Assembly (NCBI GenBank): GCA_009838385.1
Contig: VXRS01000293.1
Location: 1-9,982, forward strand
Reading direction: 5' to 3'
DNA: 9,982 nt
DNA from: Dehalococcoidia bacterium
GTDB taxonomy: Bacteria; Chloroflexota; Dehalococcoidia; Tepidiformales; Tepidiformaceae
Shown here piece by piece: positions 5,605 through 9,982 of this stretch. The notes under the pieces were generated by a model. The model was given only the letters and a program-made list of their open reading frames with translations, was not told the origin of the DNA and did not search any database. Made by a program: the position numbers and the translations under genes. The stretch's first letter is position 1. Each line of letters opens with the position of its first letter.

Positions 5605-7445
5605 CCGCGCTCGCTGAGTCCGGTATCGCCAACGCCCTGCGACGCAACATCGCCATCATCGCGCATGTGGACCATGGCAAGACGACGCTGGTCGACGCCA
5701 TGCTGCACCAGAGCGGCGTGTTCCGCGCGAATGAGCGCGTGGAGGAACGCGCGCTCGACAACATCGACCTTGAGCGCGAACGCGGCATCACCATCATGGC
5801 CAAGAACACGGCCATCCACTATCGCGACTGGACGGTCAACATCGTCGACACCCCCGGCCACGCTGACTTTGGCGGGGAGGTCGAGCGCACCCTGACCATG
5901 GTCGATGGCGTGCTGCTGCTCGTCGACGCTTCCGAGGGGCCGCTTCCCCAGACCCGTCTCGTGCTGGGCAAGGCGCTGGAGCATGGACTGCCCGCCATCG
6001 TCGTCATCAACAAGATCGACCGCAAGGATGCGCGGCCGGCCGAGGTGCTCGACGAGGTCTACGACCTCTTCATTGATCTCGAAGCGACCGAGCAGCAGAT
6101 CGACTTCCCCGTGCTGTATTCGAACGCCAAGGCCGGCACCGCGAGTGAGGATCCAGACGAGCCGGGGCTGAACCTCCTTCCACTACTCGACGCTATCGTT
6201 GGGCAGCTGCCGCCCCCTCAGGGCGACCCCGACGGCGCCCTGCAGGTCCGGGTCGCGAACCTCGACTCAAGCGACTATCTCGGTCGCATCGCCATCGGGC
6301 GGATCGTGAACGGCCGCGTCGCCCTGGGCGACGAGATCGCGGTGTCGAAGCTCGACGGCTCCGTCGCGCAGACCCGCGTCACGAAGCTGTACGTCTTCGA
6401 TGGCCTGGAGCGGGCGGAAGTGGAGCAGGCCGCCGCGGGCGACATCGTCTGTCTCGCCGGGATCGACGACATTACGATCGGCGAGACCATCACCGCCCCG
6501 GGCGACCCGCAGCCCATCGCCCCCATGCAGGTGGATGAGCCGACGGTCTCGATGATCTTCGGCGTGAACACCTCGCCCATGGCCGGGCGGGACGGCCAGT
6601 ACGTCACGTCGCGGAAGCTGCGCGAGAGGCTCGAGCGCGAGCTGGTGAGCAACGTGTCGATTCGCGTCGAGGACACCGACTTGCCGGACCAGTTTCAGGT
6701 GATCGGTCGCGGCGAGCTCCAGCTCTCGATCCTCATCGAGATGATGCGCCGCGAAGGCTACGAGCTGCAGGTCGGCCGGCCGCAGATCGTTACCCGCGAG
6801 CGTGACGGCCGCATCGAGGAGCCCGTCGAAGAGCTGGTTATCGACGTCGCCGAGGACTACCAGGGTGTCGTCATCGAGCAACTCAGCGCTCGTCGGGCGA
6901 CGTTGAACCGGATGGCGAACCATGGCAGCGGCCGCGTCCGTCTCGAGTTCCTGATCCCGACCCGCGGGATCATCGGGTTCCGCTCGCAGTTCCTCACCGA
7001 CACGCGCGGCACCGGCATCATGAATCACCTCTTCGCCGGTTGGGAGCCGTGGAACGGTCCCATCGCGGGCCGCCTGACCGGAGCGCTCGTGGCCGACCGG
7101 CCGGGCAAGGCGACCGCCTACGCCATCTACAACCTGCAGGAGCGCGGCGAGATATTCATCAGCCCCGGCACGCAGGTCTATGAGGGGATGATCATCGGTG
7201 AGAACGCCCGTCCCTCCGACATGGACGTGAACGTGGCCAAAGAGAAGAAGCTCACCAACATGCGCGCGGCCGCGGCCGACGACGCCTTGCGCCTCGTGCC
7301 GCCGAGACTGCTGAATCTGGAGCAGTCGATCGAGTTCATCAACGATGACGAGCTCGTGGAGGTCACCCCAGGGAGCATCCGGCTGCGAAAGCGCATCCTC
7401 GGGGCAACGCCGCGGGCCAGGGGCCAGCCCTCCCCCGGCCATTGA
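5601..7445 (+). CDS. typA: Ribosome-associated translational GTPase TypA/BipA
   Basis: 614 residues, normal family length. Binds the 70S/50S ribosome in the EF-G site and aids ribosome assembly and stress or cold adaptation. All GTPase motifs are intact: G1 AHVDHGKTT (21-29), switch [11 protein letters not shown] (61-70), G3 [14 protein letters not shown] (83-96), G4 NKID (137-140), G5 SNAKAG (174-179). An EF-Tu-like domain II follows (about 215-300), then the EF-G III/V-like domains with [18 protein letters not shown], and the TypA-specific C-terminal domain with [23 protein letters not shown] at 5601 places the conserved [14 protein letters not shown] 12 residues in; GGAG at 5586-5589 is a distant ribosome site, so initiation may depend on the overlapping upstream ORF. 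Its wobble choice (mixed GCC/GCG/GCT) is more balanced than in its neighbours, which could reflect higher expression or a different history. Confidence 0.96.
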   Translation: MTALAESGIANALRRNIAIIAHVDHGKTTLVDAMLHQSGVFRANERVEERALDNIDLERERGITIMAKNTAIHYRDWTVNIVDTPGHADFGGEVERTLTMVDGVLLLVDASEGPLPQTRLVLGKALEHGLPAIVVINKIDRKDARPAEVLDEVYDLFIDLEATEQQIDFPVLYSNAKAGTASEDPDEPGLNLLPLLDAIVGQLPPPQGDPDGALQVRVANLDSSDYLGRIAIGRIVNGRVALGDEIAVSKLDGSVAQTRVTKLYVFDGLERAEVEQAAAGDIVCLAGIDDITIGETITAPGDPQPIAPMQVDEPTVSMIFGVNTSPMAGRDGQYVTSRKLRERLERELVSNVSIRVEDTDLPDQFQVIGRGELQLSILIEMMRREGYELQVGRPQIVTRERDGRIEEPVEELVIDVAEDYQGVVIEQLSARRATLNRMANHGSGRVRLEFLIPTRGIIGFRSQFLTDTRGTGIMNHLFAGWEPWNGPIAGRLTGALVADRPGKATAYAIYNLQERGEIFISPGTQVYEGMIIGENARPSDMDVNVAKEKKLTNMRAAAADDALRLVPPRLLNLEQSIEFINDDELVEVTPGSIRLRKRILGATPRARGQPSPGH

Positions 7446-7468
7446 CACGGCTCCCCGCGATTGGCAAC

Positions 7469-7478
7469 GTGCGCGCAC
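7469..7478. promoter_or_regulatory. 10-bp palindrome upstream of the PPOX-fold gene
   Basis: GTGCGCGCAC, a perfect palindrome, lies 9 bases before the GGAGG ribosome site (7487-7491) of the gene at 7498. It sits where an operator would, but alternating GC palindromes are easily formed by chance in DNA of this composition. Confidence 0.22.
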
Positions 7479-7497
7479 ATAACTCCGGAGGTACCCC

Positions 7498-8088
7498 ATG
7501 GCTGATGAGGCCTACGCGCCCGACCCCACCAAGGATCACGAGACCGTCTCCATCTACCCCCTCGACGACGACGTCAAGGAGGAGCTGCTCAACACCGTTG
7601 GGGAGGCCGTCCTCAACTGGTCGACGAAGGACGGCTGGCCCGTCGGCGTCATGCACGCTGTCGTCTGGGCGAAGGGCTCCTTCTGGATGACCGCCGCCGC
7701 CCATCGCCACCGCATGGCCGCCCTGCGCCGCGACCCGCGTTGCTCCGTCGTCCTCACGAGCACCGGCACCCACCTCGGCCCCGGCAAGACCATCACGGCC
7801 AAGTGCCGCTGCGTCATGTACGAGGACCGCGAGACGAAGGACTGGTTCTACCATGCCCTCGCCTTCCGCCCCGGGGCTGACCCCGAGCAGGCGGCCGCCT
7901 TCGAGAAGTCCCTCGACTCGCCCCTGCGCGTCGTGATGGAGCTCGTTCCGGAGAAGTGGATCACCTTCGACGGCGCCAAGATGGGCATGGCTACCGCCGG
8001 CGTCCTTCCCGACGAGCAGAAGGGCCCCATGCTCAGCTCCGACGCCGTCCGCCTCGAGAAGGAGCTCAAGGCCCGCGGCCTCGCCTGA
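7498..8088 (+). CDS. Pyridoxamine 5'-phosphate oxidase-fold flavoprotein
   Basis: 196 residues. The split-barrel pattern of the PPOX/flavin-reductase-like group is visible: GWPVGVMHAVVWAKGSFWMT (46-65), the HRHRMAALRRDPRCSVVL block (69-86), and TITAKCRCVMYED (98-110). Residues 115-196 hold a helical segment, then a closing strand with VPEKWITFDG (150-159), where members place a cofactor-contacting Trp or Arg. Members bind FMN, F420 or heme and act on flavins, vitamin B6 or xenobiotics; nothing here identifies it as the true PdxH. It may be an F420H2-dependent reductase, fitting the LLM protein upstream, but that is inference. The start is well set: GGAGG at 7487-7491, 6 bases before the ATG. 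The 52-base gap after typA contains no clear terminator, so read-through from typA is possible. Confidence 0.75.
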   Translation: MADEAYAPDPTKDHETVSIYPLDDDVKEELLNTVGEAVLNWSTKDGWPVGVMHAVVWAKGSFWMTAAAHRHRMAALRRDPRCSVVLTSTGTHLGPGKTITAKCRCVMYEDRETKDWFYHALAFRPGADPEQAAAFEKSLDSPLRVVMELVPEKWITFDGAKMGMATAGVLPDEQKGPMLSSDAVRLEKELKARGLA

Positions 8089-8122
8089 CGCCCGGCGCAC
8101 CTTCTCGCGTTCGTAACCCGGC

Positions 8123-8144
8123 CGGGACGTTTCCGCTCGTCCCG
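8123..8144. terminator. Hairpin between the PPOX-fold gene and pfkA
   Basis: CGGGACG (8123-8129), 8-base loop, CGTCCCG (8138-8144): a 7-bp perfect stem 34 bases after the stop at 8088. It partly overlaps the palindrome CCCGGCCGGG at 8117-8126, so two alternative folds compete. No T-run follows, so it could be a weak terminator or an element acting on pfkA. Confidence 0.33.
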
Positions 8145-8197
8145 TTCACGGTTCCGCGCTACGGTCGTTGCAGACCTCTTGTGGGGAGGACACGGCC

Positions 8198-9238
8198 GTG
8201 CGTGTGGGAATCCTGACCGGCGGAGGCGACTGCCCCGGGCTGAACGCCGTCATTCGCGCTGTCGTGACCAAGGGCGAGCGCCAGTACGGCGACGAGGTCG
8301 TCGGCTTCCGCAACGGCTGGGCAGGCGTCATGGAGGGCGACGTGATGCCGCTCAGCGCAGAGCGTTGCCGCGACATTCTGCCCCTGGGAGGCACCATCCT
8401 CGGGACTTCCCGCGCCAATCCCTACGCGACGGAGGGCGGTGCCGGGGCCGTGCGCGCCACCTTCGAGCGCAAGGCCATCGACGCCCTGGTCGCGGTTGGC
8501 GGGGACGACACGCTTGGTGTCGCTGGGAAGCTCGCCGCCGAGGGAGCGCCCATCGTGGGCGTCCCCAAGACCATCGACAACGACCTCGGCGTCACCGAGG
8601 TCACCTTCGGCTTCCACACCGCCGTCCAGACCGCTACTGAGGCCATCGATCGCCTGCGGACCACCGCCGAGTCCCATCATCGCGTCATGGTCGTCGAGGT
8701 GATGGGTCGCCACGCCGGCTGGATCGCGACCTACGCCGGCATCGCCGGCGGCGCCACCGAGATCCTCATTCCCGAGGAGCCGTTCAGCATGAGTGACCTC
8801 TGCGAGCGCCTTCTCGCGCACCACAACCGCGACGTCTCCGCCTCCATCGTCGTTGTCGCCGAGGGTGCCCGCCCGCAGGGCGGCGAGGTCATCACCCAGA
8901 CTGACCAGCGTGATGCGTTCGGGCACGTGCGTCTGGGCGGCATCAGCCGCGTCGTTGCCGACGAGATCGAGGCCCGCACCGGCTTCGAGACCCGCCTCAC
9001 CGTGCTTGGCCACGTGCAGCGTGGCGGCACGCCCACCGCCTTCGACCGCGTCCTCGCCACCCGCTTCGGCATCGCCGCCATCGACGCCGTCCACGACGGC
9101 CGCTGGGGCCAGGCCACCGTCCTCCAGTCGAACGAGATACGTCTCGCCCCCCTCGCCGACCTCACCGCCACGGCCAGGCTCGTCGACCGCGACCTCTTCG
9201 AAACCGTCGCCGGCGCCCTCGTCTCCCTCCCCGGCTAG
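8198..9238 (+). CDS. pfkA: 6-phosphofructokinase, residues of the PPi-dependent type
   Basis: 346 residues. Phosphorylates fructose 6-phosphate to fructose 1,6-bisphosphate in glycolysis. The start is GTG at 8198 with GGGGAGGA (8183-8190) seven bases upstream, giving MRVGILTGGGDCPGLNAV. The phosphoryl-donor loop GGDDTLG carries Asp104, and the catalytic loop PKTIDNDL carries Lys124 with base Asp127; numbering happens to match E. coli PfkA. ATP enzymes normally have Gly at both 104 and 124; Asp104 with Lys124 is the pattern of pyrophosphate-dependent enzymes, which also run in reverse. Other sites are intact: MGRHAGWIA (169-177) and PEEPF (192-196) for fructose 6-phosphate, and GHVQRGGTPTAFDR (271-284). 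Related actinobacterial ATP enzymes have Lys124 but Gly104, so Asp104 is the deciding residue. If PPi-dependent, the enzyme may also serve gluconeogenesis. Donor specificity is predicted, not shown. Confidence 0.95.
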   Translation: MRVGILTGGGDCPGLNAVIRAVVTKGERQYGDEVVGFRNGWAGVMEGDVMPLSAERCRDILPLGGTILGTSRANPYATEGGAGAVRATFERKAIDALVAVGGDDTLGVAGKLAAEGAPIVGVPKTIDNDLGVTEVTFGFHTAVQTATEAIDRLRTTAESHHRVMVVEVMGRHAGWIATYAGIAGGATEILIPEEPFSMSDLCERLLAHHNRDVSASIVVVAEGARPQGGEVITQTDQRDAFGHVRLGGISRVVADEIEARTGFETRLTVLGHVQRGGTPTAFDRVLATRFGIAAIDAVHDGRWGQATVLQSNEIRLAPLADLTATARLVDRDLFETVAGALVSLPG

Positions 9239-9251
9239 GCCGTCCCCCGAC

Positions 9252-9276
9252 AGCCAACAGCCAGTAGCCAACAGCC
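9252..9276. repeat. Short tandem repeat between pfkA and the next gene
   Basis: AGCCAACAGCC at 9252-9262 and 9266-9276, period 14 bases, directly before the TATAGT box of the next gene. It could be an operator pair for that promoter or a remnant of a simple dispersed intergenic repeat. Confidence 0.45.
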
Positions 9277-9277
9277 C

Positions 9278-9283
9278 TATAGT
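9278..9283 (+). promoter_or_regulatory. Putative -10 box of the right-end epoxide hydrolase (leaderless)
   Basis: TATAGT, one base from the TATAAT consensus, six bases (CCCCCC) before the ATG at 9290. The all-C spacer leaves no ribosome-binding site. This is the clearest leaderless arrangement in the window. No -35 match is visible. Confidence 0.55.
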
Positions 9284-9289
9284 CCCCCC

Positions 9290-9982
9290 ATGCCGCCACG
9301 ACCCTTCCGCATCGACGTTCCCGACTCCGTCCTCGACGACCTCCGCCACCGCCTCGACCGCACGCGCTGGCCAGACGTCATCCCCGACACCGGCTGGGAC
9401 TACGGCGCCGATGTCGCCTACGTCCGCGAGCTCTGCGACTACTGGCGCAACGAGTACGACTGGCGCGCCCAGGAAGCTGCCCTCAACGCCTGGCCCCAGT
9501 TCCTCTGCGAGGTCGACGGCGTCGACATCCACTACTGGCACGTGCGCGGCAACGGCCCCGACCCCCACCCCCTCCTCCTGACGCACGGCTGGCCCGGCTC
9601 CATCTTCGAGTTCCTCCACCTCATCGGACCCCTCACCGACCCCGCCGCCCACGGCGGCGACCTAGCCGACGCCTTCGATGTCGTTATCCCCTCCATCCCC
9701 GGCTTCGGCTGGAGCGGCAAGCCCGCCGAGCGCGGCTGGGGCCCCTCCCGCGTCGCCGACGCCCTCGACTACCTCATGACGGCCGAGCTCGGCTACGAGC
9801 GCTACGGCGCCCAGGGCGGCGACTGGGGCGCCATCATCAGCACGCGCCTGGGCGCGACCCACGCCGCCAACCTCAGCGGCATCCATCTCAACATGGCTCT
9901 TGCCGGTCCTCCCGATCCGCCCACCGAGGCGGACGAGGCGGGCCTCGCCTCGCGACGCGCCTTCCAGGCCCGGGAAACGGGC
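9290..9982 (+). CDS. Epoxide hydrolase, microsomal type (EHN domain), 5' part
   Basis: The first 231 residues; the gene runs off the right edge. Residues 1-105 match the epoxide-hydrolase N-terminal (EHN) domain: PFRIDVPDSVLDDLRHRLDR (5-24), TRWPD, Trp36 and WRNEYDWRAQEAALN (52-66), then FLCEVDGVDIHYWHV (71-85). The alpha/beta hydrolase core follows with oxyanion HGWPGS (99-104), IPGFGWSG (136-143) and nucleophile elbow GGDWGA with Asp178. The acid and His of the triad and the lid tyrosine lie beyond the window. The same reaction as the minus-strand hydrolase (epoxide to diol) but a different subfamily, related to microsomal and juvenile-hormone epoxide hydrolases; no membrane anchor is seen at the N-terminus, so probably soluble. 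Wobble positions are very C-rich (Ala nearly always GCC). The start at 9290 fits the family N-terminus and the TATAGT box. Confidence 0.92.
   Translation, partial: MPPRPFRIDVPDSVLDDLRHRLDRTRWPDVIPDTGWDYGADVAYVRELCDYWRNEYDWRAQEAALNAWPQFLCEVDGVDIHYWHVRGNGPDPHPLLLTHGWPGSIFEFLHLIGPLTDPAAHGGDLADAFDVVIPSIPGFGWSGKPAERGWGPSRVADALDYLMTAELGYERYGAQGGDWGAIISTRLGATHAANLSGIHLNMALAGPPDPPTEADEAGLASRRAFQARETG

Noticed and set aside
6267..7499. 410-codon minus-strand open frame opposite typA
   Set aside because: typA is unmistakable on the plus strand; the antisense product has no recognisable feature.
8168..8197. TTG start for pfkA ten codons upstream
   Set aside because: It would place the strong GGGGAGGA inside the coding region; GTG at 8198 has ideal spacing and gives the canonical MRVGILTGG start.
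8159..9652. 497-codon open frame on the minus strand antisense to pfkA and the right-end epoxide hydrolase
   Set aside because: Compositional shadow: it spans two real genes and the gap between them, and its translation is Gly/Asp/Val/Ala-rich without any domain.
1..9982. Defence system, CRISPR, prophage or biosynthetic cluster
   Set aside because: No repeat array, nuclease, transposase, integrase, carrier or large synthase is present; all genes belong to recognisable metabolic or housekeeping families.

Overview
This is a high-GC (about two thirds by eye), gene-dense bacterial window with short intergenic gaps, the longest being 188 and 178 bases. It holds nine protein genes, two of them cut by the window edges. 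I see no tRNA, rRNA, CRISPR array, insertion sequence, phage gene or attachment site. The content points to a chromosomal core/metabolic region of a Chloroflexota (Dehalococcoidia/Tepidiformia-like) bacterium or, less likely, an actinobacterium. The reasons are a DUF3090/TIGR03847 protein, an F420-type LLM oxidoreductase, a PPi-type phosphofructokinase, a membrane cytochrome-b/molybdopterin fusion, and several leaderless-looking promoters. This lineage call is inference.

Left part (1-3314): a minus-strand M24-family aminopeptidase P (5' part only, running off the left edge) is divergent from a plus-strand cluster. That cluster is a five-helix membrane cytochrome b fused to a sulfite-oxidase-family molybdopterin domain, then a HAD-type hydrolase 16 bases downstream, then a DUF3090 zinc-ribbon protein. 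The DUF3090 gene ends tail-to-tail with the next gene across a small hairpin.

Middle (3327-7445): a minus-strand soluble-type epoxide hydrolase/alpha-beta hydrolase is divergent from a plus-strand luciferase-like (probably F420- or FMN-dependent) oxidoreductase. The shared 178-base region between them contains a duplicated leader motif. Then comes the ribosome-associated GTPase TypA/BipA, whose GTG start overlaps the stop of a tiny upstream ORF.

Right part (7498-9982): a pyridoxamine-phosphate-oxidase-fold flavoprotein, a phosphofructokinase with the residues of the pyrophosphate-dependent type, and the first part of a second, microsomal-type epoxide hydrolase.

The genes do not form one obvious pathway. 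The most coherent theme is small-molecule oxidation and detoxification (two epoxide hydrolases, an LLM oxidoreductase, a PPOX-fold protein, a molybdoenzyme) mixed with housekeeping genes. I found no clearly new multi-gene system. The best leads are an internal twin-arginine motif placed exactly at the last membrane helix of the molybdoenzyme, PPi-type determinants in the PFK, two short upstream ORFs that overlap the start codons of their downstream genes, and a set of leaderless promoters.
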